A stretch of 64,000 bases of DNA from Crassaminicella indica (lineage in GTDB: Bacteria; Bacillota; Clostridia; Peptostreptococcales; Thermotaleaceae): positions 620,001 through 684,000 of the forward strand of contig NZ_CP078093.1 in assembly GCF_019203185.1 (NCBI RefSeq), read 5' to 3'. A program made the translations under genes and the position numbers. Of the stretch, positions 10,202-19,531 are shown piece after piece (position 1 is the stretch's first letter; the number at the start of each line of letters is the position of its first letter). The notes below the pieces were generated by a model that saw only the letters and a list, made by a program, of their open reading frames with translations, did no database searches and was not told where the DNA came from.

Positions 10202-11238
10202 TATTCTTTATGACTGGTTTTTTGTTTTTCATATTTTTGCATACCAATACTGATATACATAAGTGCACAGGCTGCAAGGATAATAAATAGCGAATCCCAG
10301 CCAACACTTCTAGTCATAAGAGCTGCACTTACACCAAATGTACCACTTATGACATAAAGGATTATCACAGTTCTCTTCTGCCCCATCCCTGTTGATAAAA
10401 GCTTGTGGTGAAGATGACCCTTATCTGGCTCCATAATAGGTCTTCCATTTAATATCCTTCTTGCAATAGCAAAGGTTGTATCAAATATAGGAAGTCCTAA
10501 AGCAAGTACAGGAACTACAGTAGCAATAGCTACTGCCCCTTTTGTCAAGCCAAATACAGAAACAACTGCTAGCATATATCCTAAAAATAAAGAACCTGTA
10601 TCCCCCATAAATATTTTTGCAGGATTAAAGTTGTAAGGTAAAAAGCCTATACATGATCCAGCAATAGCCAATGTAATCATTGCTGCTATATAGCTTTCAT
10701 TAAAATAAGCTACATAAGAAAGAGATATTGCTGCAATAGTAGCAACCCCTGCTGCTAATCCATCTAATCCATCTATCAAGTTTAATGTATTCGTAATCCC
10801 TACAATCCAAAATATTGTAACAGGTATACCTAGTCCTAAATATTCAACATTCAATTGGTAATCAATAAAAGGAACATTAAGCACTTGGATTTTTATACCA
10901 TAATAAACTGCAATTGCAGCACTAATGATTTGTCCCACTAGCTTTACTTTTGCTGATAAAGGCTTCAGATCATCCATTATTCCCATAATAATAATCATAC
11001 TGCCGCCTATTAGCATACCTTGAATAGGTCTGTCTAAAGGCACAAAGGCTAGTACGCTTACAATAAATCCCCAAAATATAGCTAGCCCACCCATTCTCGG
11101 TATAGGCTTTTTATGTACACGCCTTTCATCCTTCGGTACATCTATAGCGCCTACTTTATGTGCAATTTTCTTTGCTAGTGGTGTCATACAAAATGACACA
11201 ACTGCTGCTACAAAAAATACATAAAAGTATTTGTTCAC
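10201..11238 (-). CDS. wecA: Undecaprenyl-phosphate GlcNAc-1-phosphate transferase
   Basis: A 345-residue polytopic enzyme of the MraY/WecA/TagO family that starts a lipid-linked polymer on undecaprenyl phosphate. Family motifs seen: GIMDDLKPL (Asp-Asp), NLIDGLDGLAAG, KIFMGDTGSLFLGY and HLHHKLLSTG (the HxHH signature of WecA/TagO rather than MraY). The start is a GTG ending at 11238 (VNKYFYVF), behind AAGGAGTG. About ten membrane helices. It is followed by wecB. Confidence 0.92.
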   Translation of the reverse strand: MNKYFYVFFVAAVVSFCMTPLAKKIAHKVGAIDVPKDERRVHKKPIPRMGGLAIFWGFIVSVLAFVPLDRPIQGMLIGGSMIIIMGIMDDLKPLSAKVKLVGQIISAAIAVYYGIKIQVLNVPFIDYQLNVEYLGLGIPVTIFWIVGITNTLNLIDGLDGLAAGVATIAAISLSYVAYFNESYIAAMITLAIAGSCIGFLPYNFNPAKIFMGDTGSLFLGYMLAVVSVFGLTKGAVAIATVVPVLALGLPIFDTTFAIARRILNGRPIMEPDKGHLHHKLLSTGMGQKRTVIILYVISGTFGVSAALMTRSVGWDSLFIILAACALMYISIGMQKYEKQKTSHKE

Positions 11239-11305
11239 AGAAAAACACTCCTTAATTTTCACGTATCCATAGTCATTTTACAGCAAAAACCACAAAAACT
11301 CAATG

Positions 11306-11752
11306 TTAAATATTATCAAATTTTTCTAATTCTATTCCTGCTTCCTTCAAAATTTCCATAGAAAGCTTATCTGGATAGCTTCCTTTAAAAACAATTCTTC
11401 GTATACCTGCATTAATTGCCATTTTTGCACATAATACACATGGCTGAAGCGTTGCATATAAAGTAGCCCCTGCTATGCTTACACCATGATATGCTGCTTG
11501 GATTATAGCATTTTGCTCTGCATGAAGTCCTCTGCACAGTTCATGTCTTTGCCCTGATGGAATATTAAGCTCTTCTCTTCTACAACCAACATCTAGACAA
11601 TGAGCAGTTCCTGTAGGCGCTCCATTATAACCTGTAGAAAGTATTCTCTTATTTTTTACAATCACAGCTCCTACCTTTCTTCTTAAACAGGTAGATCTAG
11701 TTTTTGCAACCTCTGCCATTTCCATAAAATACTGATCCCAATTCGGTCGCAT
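11306..11752 (-). CDS. comEB: Deoxycytidylate deaminase (ComEB family)
   Basis: A 148-residue zinc-dependent deaminase converting dCMP to dUMP for thymidylate synthesis. The zinc and catalytic motifs are visible: HAEQNAI (His and catalytic Glu) and PCVLCAK (two Cys). An extra cysteine/histidine segment ([10 protein letters not shown]) before the HAE motif is typical of the dCMP branch. The ATG follows AGGAG. It sits in the usual order between upp and wecA. Confidence 0.92.
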   Translation of the reverse strand: MRPNWDQYFMEMAEVAKTRSTCLRRKVGAVIVKNKRILSTGYNGAPTGTAHCLDVGCRREELNIPSGQRHELCRGLHAEQNAIIQAAYHGVSIAGATLYATLQPCVLCAKMAINAGIRRIVFKGSYPDKLSMEILKEAGIELEKFDNI

Positions 11753-11933
11753 ATTCTACTCCTCCTAAAAACTATATTTTGTATAATATTCTACATGTTT
11801 ATCTCATTTCCTTTATATTTTTATATATAAAAATCCCATTATCTTATTATATGCAGTTTTTCCTTTTTTTGTGTATGTATGAACTGCCACTAAAAAAATT
11901 TCGTAAAACATTTGTTGGGATTGCATTTTCAAG

Positions 11934-11979
11934 CAAAAAAAGAAGAACAAATGCGAACACACTTGTTCTTCTTTTTTGT
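11934..11979. terminator. Bidirectional intrinsic terminator downstream of upp
   Basis: An 11-bp stem (AAGAAGAACAA with TTGTTCTTCTT, 11940-11950 and 11963-11973) flanked by A-rich and T-rich runs. On the minus strand it ends the upp transcript. The gap 11753-12028 otherwise contains only a low-complexity plus-strand frame that I do not call. Confidence 0.85.
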
Positions 11980-12028
11980 TCAGTTAATTGAATTAATTAG
12001 AGTTGCTATTGCTATATTCTTTAGCAAT

Positions 12029-12673
<645 letters not shown>

Positions 12674-12718
12674 TCATGATTTAAGTTTGCAATTAGTTGT
12701 TAAACGTAAAGCTTCATC

Positions 12719-13168
12719 TTATTTTGAATATTTTTTCTCAATATCTGTAATTTTATCAATTCTTCTTTGATGTCTTTCTCCAGCAAATTCAGTATTTAAC
12801 CACACATCTACAATTTTTAGTGCAAGTCCTATACCGATTACCCTCTCTCCTAATGCTAATACATTTGCATTATTATGCTCTTTTGACATCTGCGCTGAAA
12901 AAGTATCAGAAACGACAGCACATCTTACCCCAGGTACTTTATTGGCTGATATAGATATACCGATTCCTGTTCCACAGCAAACAATTCCTTTTTCACATTT
13001 GCCTGAAACAACAGCTTCTGCTACCTTCATACCAAACTCTGGATAATCTACAGATTCAGTAGAATTAGTTCCAAAATCTTCACACTCTATACCTTTTTCC
13101 TCTAGGTATTTCTTGATAGCTTCCTTTAAGTGATACCCACCATGGTCACTGCCTAAAGCAATCTTCAT
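12719..13168 (-). CDS. rpiB: Ribose-5-phosphate isomerase B
   Basis: A 149-residue enzyme interconverting ribulose-5-phosphate and ribose-5-phosphate. Signature segments: ALGSDHGGYHLKEAI at the start and CCGTGIGISISANK near residue 65, with the catalytic cysteine. The ATG at 13168 follows GGAGGG. It sits between ywlE and upp, a common clostridial order that links pentose phosphate supply to PRPP use. Confidence 0.95.
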   Translation of the reverse strand: MKIALGSDHGGYHLKEAIKKYLEEKGIECEDFGTNSTESVDYPEFGMKVAEAVVSGKCEKGIVCCGTGIGISISANKVPGVRCAVVSDTFSAQMSKEHNNANVLALGERVIGIGLALKIVDVWLNTEFAGERHQRRIDKITDIEKKYSK

Positions 13169-13255
13169 AAAAAATTCCCTCCAATTCTTTATAACCTTTC
13201 TGATTTTATGCCACAATACGTTTATTGTCAAGTATTTTAAATACATTCTATTTGA

Positions 13256-13717
13256 TTAATTTTTTCCTACAAGCTTTTCTGCTAACTCCTTTAATATTTC
13301 TTCAATTTCTCTAGCACATGCTTCATAAACTGAGACAGGCTGTCCAAAAGGATCTAGTATATCTCCATCTTTTCCTATATATTCTTTTAGGGTATATATT
13401 TTATCTTTCATATCAGGAGCCATAAATAACAATTGTTGTTTATGACTCTTTGTCATAGTCAAAACTAAATCTGCCTCTTCTAGCAATTCCTTAGTCACTA
13501 AAGTTGCCTCATGAGTGCTTAAATCTATTCCTTTTTTATTCATTACCTCTATAGCATTTTTAGATGCACTCTGACCTATCAATGCAGCAGTTCCAGCAGA
13601 AATTACTTTTAATCCCTCTGTTTTTTTTCCTAAGCTTTCAAGCATATTTTTAAAAATTGCTTCTGCCATACTACTTCTACAGGTATTTCCAGTACATACA
13701 AACAAAACCGTCTTCAT
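13256..13717 (-). CDS. ywlE: Low-molecular-weight phosphatase, probable protein arginine phosphatase
   Basis: A 153-residue LMW phosphatase with the active-site loop VCTGNTCRSSMAEA: nucleophile Cys8, Arg14 and a Thr at position 12. In Bacillus YwlE that Thr gives specificity for phosphoarginine, so arginine phosphatase activity opposing McsB is inferred. The general-acid loop appears as DPFGQPVSVYEA near residue 120. I start at the ATG ending at 13717 behind GGGAGGT; the site overlaps the sua5 stop codon. Confidence 0.85.
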   Translation of the reverse strand: MKTVLFVCTGNTCRSSMAEAIFKNMLESLGKKTEGLKVISAGTAALIGQSASKNAIEVMNKKGIDLSTHEATLVTKELLEEADLVLTMTKSHKQQLLFMAPDMKDKIYTLKEYIGKDGDILDPFGQPVSVYEACAREIEEILKELAEKLVGKN

Positions 13718-13721
13718 TTTT

Positions 13722-14780
13722 TTACCTCCCAACCTTCACTACATGATATCCAGCAGCTTTAATCATTCTATTCATCACTGCATGTCCTAAAAGCTTTTGT
13801 TCTACACCCTCTGCATAAATAATGTCCACTCCTGCAGCATCAAATTGACGAAGGACTGCAAAAAGGTGATTGGCAATAGTTGCTAAATCTTTTCTGCTTC
13901 CCATAGAAATAACAACACCATTTTTGTACAATTTTTTTGTTTCATCTGTACACATAATACCTACCCGAAGTCCTTGTGCTTCCTTTTCCTCTTGAAGCTT
14001 ATGAATTGCTTTTACAACGCTTTCCATATCTCCTTCTAATATTATAACCTCTGCTTGTGGAGAATAATGAGTGTATTTCATTCCCGGAGATTTTGGAGTC
14101 AGGGCTTGATTCCCTTCTTCTATAGCCTTGTCCACTTCTACTTTTTCAAATATCTCTTCTAAATGCTCTTTAGTTACACCACCAGGTCTTAAAATCATAG
14201 GGATATTACCTGTCATATCCACTACTGTAGACTCAAGTCCTACATCACAGTTCCCCCCACTAATAATCACATCTACTTTCCCCTTTAAGTCATGGATTAC
14301 ATGTTCTGCCTTTGTAGGACTAGGCTTTCCTGATAAATTGGCACTAGGAGCCGCAACTGGCACACCTGCCATCTCGATCAATTTATTTGCAATAGGATGA
14401 GAAGGCATCCTAATTGCCACTGTATCTAATCCTGCTGTAATTACATCTGGTATCTTATCTGTTCTTTTTAATATAATCGTAATCGGTCCCGGCCAAAACC
14501 TTTCCATTACTTTTTTTGCATTTGGAGGTATTTCCTCTACCAAAGCATCAAGCTCATTAAGCTTTGATATATGTACAATCAGAGGATTATCAGAAGGTCT
14601 TCCCTTCGCCTCAAATATTTTTTTTACAGCTTTTTCATCAAGGGCATTTGCCCCTAAACCATAAACCGTCTCCGTTGGAAAAGCAACTGTACCACCACTT
14701 CTTAACACCTGTGCTGAAGCCTCTAATTGTGCTTCATCAATAGCTTTTGGATCTATTTCATAGACCTTTGTTTCAATCAC
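13722..14780 (-). CDS. L-threonylcarbamoyladenylate synthase (Sua5 type)
   Basis: A roughly 352-residue two-domain Sua5 protein making threonylcarbamoyl-AMP for tRNA t6A37. The YrdC domain carries FPTETVYGLGANA and KGRPSDNPLIVHI. A C-terminal Sua5 domain starts near residue 235 after the linker SPGMKYTHYSP. Start codons are GTG: the one ending at 14780 has AGAGGTG at good spacing, while the one nine bases earlier lies inside that site. ywlE starts four bases beyond the stop. Confidence 0.92.
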   Translation of the reverse strand: MIETKVYEIDPKAIDEAQLEASAQVLRSGGTVAFPTETVYGLGANALDEKAVKKIFEAKGRPSDNPLIVHISKLNELDALVEEIPPNAKKVMERFWPGPITIILKRTDKIPDVITAGLDTVAIRMPSHPIANKLIEMAGVPVAAPSANLSGKPSPTKAEHVIHDLKGKVDVIISGGNCDVGLESTVVDMTGNIPMILRPGGVTKEHLEEIFEKVEVDKAIEEGNQALTPKSPGMKYTHYSPQAEVIILEGDMESVVKAIHKLQEEKEAQGLRVGIMCTDETKKLYKNGVVISMGSRKDLATIANHLFAVLRQFDAAGVDIIYAEGVEQKLLGHAVMNRMIKAAGYHVVKVGR

Positions 14781-14868
14781 TAACTTCACCTCTTATATAA
14801 ACATAAATTTCTTTCATTATTATACACCAAAATAAAACATAAATTCTACTTTTGTATATCAAAATAAA

Positions 14869-14898
14869 TTGCATATAAATCTTTATATATGTTATAAT
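14869..14898 (+). promoter_or_regulatory. Plus-strand promoter of a candidate small RNA
   Basis: TTGCAT (14869-14874), an 18-base spacer, perfect TATAAT (14893-14898). No coding sequence follows on the plus strand before the strong terminator at 14971-15019. Confidence 0.5.
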
Positions 14899-14904
14899 AT
14901 AAAT

Positions 14905-15019
14905 AAGAAATTTAGTTTTGATATAAACAGTGTGGCTCATTGTGGTATCAAAATATGTACGATTAGTAACAAAAAAAGAAACGAAGGTATGCGGCCAACA
15001 TACCTTCGTTTCTTTTTAA
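14905..15019 (+). ncRNA. Candidate small RNA, about 115 nt
   Basis: Between the promoter just upstream and a 19-bp terminator stem ending in TTTCTTTTT lies about 70 nt with an 8-bp inverted repeat (TTTTGATA, 14915-14922, with TATCAAAA, 14946-14953) and no open frame. Promoter plus structured body plus terminator suggests an independent RNA. The terminator could instead serve only the ZIP gene on the other strand, so this is tentative. Confidence 0.35.
14971..15019. terminator. Strong bidirectional terminator downstream of the ZIP gene
   Basis: A 19-bp perfect stem (14973-14991 with 14999-15017, core GAAACGAAGGTATG) with a seven-base loop and A/T runs on both sides. It ends the minus-strand ZIP transcript and possibly a plus-strand small RNA. 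Confidence 0.85.
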
Positions 15020-15080
15020 TTTAGCCAACTTAATATTTTGTCTACAATTTCGACAACTATACAGATAACAGAAAAGAACT

Positions 15081-15797
15081 TTAGAACTCTTTTGATATAA
15101 CAATACCTAATATAAACCCTAAAATAAACCCAAAGCTTGACACTCTTTTAAAATGCAAGCTCTTTGATTGCGGTATTAGTTCTTCACAGGTTATATAAAG
15201 CATTGTTCCTCCTGCACAAGCTAGACAAAAGGCAATAAAACCTTTGGATATTTCTCCCAAAATCGCTCCTATGAAAGCTCCTCCTCCCATAGGAATCCCT
15301 ACTAGTATTGTATAAAAAAATGCTTTAAATGGAGAAACTCCTCCTGCTCGCATAGGTGCTGCCATAGATATTCCTTCTGGCATATTATGAAGAGCTATAA
15401 CAGTAGATATCCCTATACCTAAATTATTCGCTGCTATAAATCCTGACCCAATAGCCAACCCTTCAGGAAAATTGTGAAGAGATATACCAATGCCTAATAA
15501 TAATCCTGTTTTAATAAAACTCTTGTTGTATTTGGGTAACAGCCCATCTATAAAAGCAATAATCAACACCCCTGTAATAATCCCCAATATACCAATATAC
15601 AATTCTCCTATATAAAAAGCTTCTGGCAATAAATCAAAGCATACAATAGACAACATGAGTCCACTAGAGAGTCCCAAAATAAAGCTTAAAAATCTATTTC
15701 CTGGATCCTTTATGAAAAAAGTAACTATGCCCCCAAGACCTGTTCCCAATACCCCTACACCCAAACCAACTAAGGTAATCATCCATATTCTTTCCAT
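15081..15797 (-). CDS. ZIP-family divalent metal transporter
   Basis: A 238-residue membrane protein with about eight helices, predicted to import Zn2+ or other divalent metals. The two ZIP metal-site motifs are seen: HNFPEGLAIG in helix 4 and HNMPEGISMA in helix 5. The acidic residue in CEELIPQSK near the C-terminus is also typical. The start ATG has GGGGG seven bases upstream. A 250-bp AT-rich gap with overlapping inverted repeats separates it from the antiporter gene upstream. Confidence 0.9.
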   Translation of the reverse strand: MERIWMITLVGLGVGVLGTGLGGIVTFFIKDPGNRFLSFILGLSSGLMLSIVCFDLLPEAFYIGELYIGILGIITGVLIIAFIDGLLPKYNKSFIKTGLLLGIGISLHNFPEGLAIGSGFIAANNLGIGISTVIALHNMPEGISMAAPMRAGGVSPFKAFFYTILVGIPMGGGAFIGAILGEISKGFIAFCLACAGGTMLYITCEELIPQSKSLHFKRVSSFGFILGFILGIVISKEF

Positions 15798-16046
15798 CCT
15801 CTTACCCCCATTATATAGATGTACAACTATCCAACTAAATGTTCAGCATGATAAATTATGAAAATATTAGAGAATACTTATAAAGATTTTATTTTGCTAA
15901 GAAAACTTATCCTTTGTATATATGATTATTTGATTGGACAAATATTCTTAGAAAGAAAAGTTTTCTCTAATACCTTGTAGTAATGAACGTTCTTTTTACG
16001 AATATTTGCCCCTACTCGTATATATATTCCTAAAGCCCCTTATATA

Positions 16047-16083
16047 TACAAAAGTCTGTGAAGCTTCCTTCACAGACTTTCTC
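16047..16083 (-). terminator. Intrinsic terminator of the antiporter gene
   Basis: A perfect 13-bp stem (AAAGTCTGTGAAG with CTTCACAGACTTT, 16051-16063 and 16068-16080), a four-base loop and TTTTG on the minus strand. Confidence 0.88.
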
Positions 16084-16084
16084 T

Positions 16085-17251
16085 TTAAGTAGCATCTTTT
16101 ATTTCTTCATCTCCTTTAAATGACCATTTAAGAAGAGATGGTGTAATCAATGTGGTTACTACTACAAGAACTATAGCAGATGCAAAGTCTTTATGATCTA
16201 TTAAATGCATTTTCAGCCCTAAATTTGCAATGATAATTGATACTTCTGCTCTAGGTACCATTCCAATACCAATCTGTAAGGAATGTTTACCGTTAAAGCC
16301 AGTCATCTTTGCTCCCCATCCACAGCCAACAATTTTTCCGATAATACCTAATAGTAACAACAATATACTATAACCCAACCCATCTCCAATTGTACTTAAT
16401 TCTACCCCTAATCCAATAGCTACAAAAAATATTGGTGTGAATATAGTATCAGAAATCAATCCAATATCATGAGAAATTTTGTGTCTATAAGGTGTCATAG
16501 AAAAAATAACCCCTGCAAAATATGCTCCTGTAACAGCTGCAACTCCAAGTTCTTCTGATATAAAGCTTAGTATCAGACAAGATATTATTGCATAAGGTAC
16601 AATTTTTCTTCTTACATTAACACGATCAGAAATTCTTGCTAATATTTGAACTAAAATATATCCAAGCACAATAATGATAACGAAGAAAGAAAGTATTTTC
16701 AAAATCACCACAAATATATTACTTCCTGATTCTGGTTTTATCATCCCCACAACAATAGTTAATAAAATAATCCCTATCACATCATCAATAATAGCAGCTC
16801 CTAAAATACCTACCCCTTGCCTTGTTTTCAATTGCCCTATTTCTTTAAGTGTTTGTACAGATATACTAACACTTGTTGCAATAGAAATAAGTCCTACAAT
16901 AATACTGCTCACCCACTTGCCACTAAAAATATATGCTGCTCCACTTACCAATAACAAAGGGACTAATACACCTGCTACAGCAATAGCTGCTGATGATTTC
17001 CCTGATGCTCTTAGTTCATTTACATCTGTCTCAAGTCCTGCAATAAACATAAGAAAAATCACACCGATTTCCGATAAATGATGGATAAGCTCTGTTTTCT
17101 CTAAAATGCCCATTCCTAAAACCATACCCATTAAGATTTGTCCAAGTACGGCAGGCTGTTTCAACTTTTTGCTAATTATACCTCCAATATTTGCTCCTAG
17201 TAAAAGAATGCCAATATGCAACAGAAAAGTTACTTTTGCTTCCAAAACCAT
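16085..17251 (-). CDS. CPA2-family cation/H+ antiporter (NapA/GerN/KefB-like)
   Basis: A 388-residue polytopic protein with about 12-13 helices and no cytoplasmic regulatory domain, so closer to NapA/GerN than to full KefB. Seen: LKQPAVLGQILMGMVLG in helix 2, IGVIFLMFIAGLETDV, and the ion-site Asp-Asp pair in GAAIIDDVIGIILL. These suggest Na+(K+)/H+ exchange. The start is an ATG ending at 17251. The gene is the last recognisable housekeeping gene before the mobile-element patch. Confidence 0.88.
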   Translation of the reverse strand: MVLEAKVTFLLHIGILLLGANIGGIISKKLKQPAVLGQILMGMVLGMGILEKTELIHHLSEIGVIFLMFIAGLETDVNELRASGKSSAAIAVAGVLVPLLLVSGAAYIFSGKWVSSIIVGLISIATSVSISVQTLKEIGQLKTRQGVGILGAAIIDDVIGIILLTIVVGMIKPESGSNIFVVILKILSFFVIIIVLGYILVQILARISDRVNVRRKIVPYAIISCLILSFISEELGVAAVTGAYFAGVIFSMTPYRHKISHDIGLISDTIFTPIFFVAIGLGVELSTIGDGLGYSILLLLLGIIGKIVGCGWGAKMTGFNGKHSLQIGIGMVPRAEVSIIIANLGLKMHLIDHKDFASAIVLVVVTTLITPSLLKWSFKGDEEIKDAT

Positions 17252-17442
17252 CACGCTTCTTTCTTGTATAATATGACCCGTCCTATTTTACAGAAAATAT
17301 AGTATTCCGTTTAAATTTTGAAAATTTATATTATAGTTTATCATGTAGCTCTTTTTTTTGCAATAAACATAAATCTTAAATATAATTTATTTTTAGTTAT
17401 ATAAAAAACTGAGAAGCATTACGCCGTTACCAAATACCTATA

Positions 17443-17477
17443 AAAACTTATAAATACGTTGATGGTTTATAAGTTTT
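17443..17477. repeat. Subterminal hairpin near the end of the TnpB element
   Basis: A perfect 12-bp inverted repeat (AAAACTTATAAA with TTTATAAGTTTT) with an 11-base loop lies about 130 bp beyond the tnpB stop. IS200/IS605-type elements carry such hairpins at their ends. The gap 17255-17606 otherwise probably contains the 3' guide-RNA scaffold on the minus strand. Confidence 0.55.
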
Positions 17478-17479
17478 AC

Positions 17480-17640
17480 GATTTGTTCCTCATTCATTGA
17501 ACCTGATTTCATAACTAAAAGTTATTACTCTCATTTTTATGGCTCTCCAAAGGCTTAAATTCCTGTATAACGCCACAGTACATATCAGTAGTATCTTTTA
17601 AAGTGATTAAGCTACCGATTTATCATATTTAGGATAATCT
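17480..17640 (-). ncRNA. Probable omega-RNA (guide scaffold) of the orphan TnpB
   Basis: In IS605-like elements the guide RNA is made from the 3' end of tnpB plus the element end. This minus-strand stretch follows tnpB and has short G/C-richer blocks (for example GTGGCGTTATACAG and CCTTTGGAGAGCC) unlike the AT-rich surroundings. Exact ends and guide are not determined. Confidence 0.4.
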
Positions 17641-18806
17641 CTAAGGTTAAGGCTTGCATTATAATCTCTATCAATTTCTAATCCACAATTATCACATACA
17701 TATTTTCTATCTGATAATTTTAAATCTGATTTTACATTACCACAACTTGAACACATTTTACTTGAAGGGTAATATCTATCAGCTATGATTAAATTAACTT
17801 CATACCATTTACATTTATATTCAAGTTGCCTTCTAAACTCTCTTAGTGATTGTTCCTGTATAGCTTTTGATAGTTTTCTATTTTTAAGCATACCAATTAC
17901 ATTCAAATCCTCAATAACAATATACTTTGGCTTGGCTTTCACCAAAGATGTTGTTATATGATGAATGTAATTATCCCTTAATCCTTTAATTTTCCTATAA
18001 AGCTTTCTTAGTTTATTTTCAGCTTTTATAATATTTTTAGTTTTGTGGTATTCGTAACGATTTTCACCTCCTTCTATTTTAGTTTTATTCATCTCATATT
18101 TTCTTGAAATTTGTCTTTGAAGTCTTTTATATTTCTTAATTAACTTCTTCATTTTTAGTGATTTGTTAATATTCTTATACTTATCACCACTACTAATTAT
18201 TGCTAAATCTTTTACACCTAAGTCGATTCCTATAGGCTCTGTTTCTTTATCTTCTATTTCAATTTCTTCTTCAATGCCAACACTAATCCACCAGTTAAGA
18301 CCATCAAAAGTTACCCTTGGATTAATATATTTAATGTTTTCACCTGTCGGTATCCTATCTTTTTCACCCAACTTAATCCAATTTAATTTTTGTCTATTTT
18401 TCTTTCTACTTGTAGTTAACTTTTCTAGTTTAACATGAGTATCTGTAAATTTTATCTTCTCTATATCTTGATAAAAACTAGGTTTAGATTTCTTTTTGGA
18501 CTTAAATTTCGGAAATTTACTGTGCCCTTTAAAAAATCTTCTATAACTATTACAGGCATCTTTTATAGCTTGTTTAGTTATATTATTTGAATAATCATTA
18601 AGCCATTTATATTCTTCTATCTTTTTTAATTTAGTAAGCTCTTTTCTAAGAATACTATCAGTTAAAAACTTACCACCGTTTCTATAATTTTCTTTTTGTT
18701 TTGCTAAAGTCCAATTATAAGCCCATCTGCTTACTCCTGCACATTCAAATAATTTACTTCTTTGTTTGTTATTGGGTTTTAACATAACTTTATATGTCTT
18801 AATCAT
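17607..18806 (-). CDS. tnpB: IS200/IS605-type TnpB RNA-guided nuclease (apparently intact)
   Basis: A 399-residue TnpB. The split RuvC active site is complete: Asp in PIGIDLGVKDLA (near 197), Glu in IVIEDLNVIG (near 301) and Asp in DRDYNASLN (near 383). The zinc ribbon between them has four cysteines (CSSCG and CDNCG). No TnpA lies beside it, so this is an orphan or IS1341-like element. The region between 17480 and 17640 is the expected place of its guide RNA. Its flanks touch remnants of other genes. The start is an ATG ending at 18806. Confidence 0.92.
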   Translation of the reverse strand: MIKTYKVMLKPNNKQRSKLFECAGVSRWAYNWTLAKQKENYRNGGKFLTDSILRKELTKLKKIEEYKWLNDYSNNITKQAIKDACNSYRRFFKGHSKFPKFKSKKKSKPSFYQDIEKIKFTDTHVKLEKLTTSRKKNRQKLNWIKLGEKDRIPTGENIKYINPRVTFDGLNWWISVGIEEEIEIEDKETEPIGIDLGVKDLAIISSGDKYKNINKSLKMKKLIKKYKRLQRQISRKYEMNKTKIEGGENRYEYHKTKNIIKAENKLRKLYRKIKGLRDNYIHHITTSLVKAKPKYIVIEDLNVIGMLKNRKLSKAIQEQSLREFRRQLEYKCKWYEVNLIIADRYYPSSKMCSSCGNVKSDLKLSDRKYVCDNCGLEIDRDYNASLNLRDYPKYDKSVA

Positions 18807-18971
18807 CTTCAACCAACTCTTTTTCTATTTATCTTTCCAAATCATCTTTTTGTTTATTCCTGGACACTCTGCAATAAGCTATTATCTTTTTGGTTTATTA
18901 TTTCTTTTCCCTAACGCAAGAATAATAATAGCTTTAGTTACTGATGCAATTAAAAAACTCAATTACTCAAA

Positions 18972-19468
18972 TCAAAAAACCTCTCTATTTATATTTACAC
19001 CTTGTTTTTGAAATTCTAATAACGAAGATATTAGTGCCCTAACAATAACAGGATTATTTGAATAATTGCTAGAAAATAATATTCTGGTTTTTGTTGCAAA
19101 ATCGTTCCTCAGATACTCAGTTAATTCAAATGGATTGCTTCTATTTTTATCATATGTTAGTTTTCCAATCCACCATAGTTTCGATAAAGTGTTTGTTATC
19201 AAAGACCTTTTTCTACTTTGAGAAAAAAAGAATCTATTTGCTATATCATTTTCAGTTGGTTTCTTCTTATCTACACCCCAACGATACCTTAAATATTCCC
19301 AAAACATTCCATGACACAATCCCGCCCATAAACGCTCATCTATTGCATCTGTTTCTTTTATAATGTCAAATTGCTAAAATACCTCCACGTTCAATATAAA
19401 AAGATAACCCTTCATAATCCTTATTAAAACAGCTATTTATGTAACTAGGTATTGATTCTTTTGCCACA
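18972..19468 (-). pseudogene. Remnant of a DUF6339-like protein, frameshifted and cut by an IS element
   Basis: A long frame ends at 18972 and contains LWAGLCHGMFWEYLRYRWG, IANRFFFSQSRKR and LWWIGKLTYD, which I associate with DUF6339. The same protein continues upstream in another frame (IPSYINSCFNKDYEGLSFY, then IERGGILAI), so one base was lost or gained near 19366-19380. The upstream part stops exactly at the IS boundary near 19469, so the N-terminus is missing. From memory, DUF6339 proteins occur with MutL-like ATPases and Z1 proteins in defence operons, and a MutL-like fragment lies across the IS element. Confidence 0.6.
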
Positions 19469-19476
19469 GTGAACTA

Positions 19477-19498
19477 CCACCGAGACATTAATCGGTGG
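19477..19498. repeat. Subterminal hairpin at the tnpB-side IS end
   Basis: CCACCGA with TCGGTGG (7 bp, eight-base loop). Hairpins of this kind lie next to the cleavage site at IS605-type right ends and form the 3' stem of the guide RNA. The native guide would then read into the DUF6339 remnant. Confidence 0.7.
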
Positions 19499-19531
19499 CT
19501 TCGTGAGAGGTTTGATATTTAAGTTTCCACC

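Noticed and set aside
11779-11991. A 70-codon plus-strand frame between comEB and upp
   Set aside because: Low-complexity hydrophobic translation, no ribosome site, and it runs through a terminator stem.
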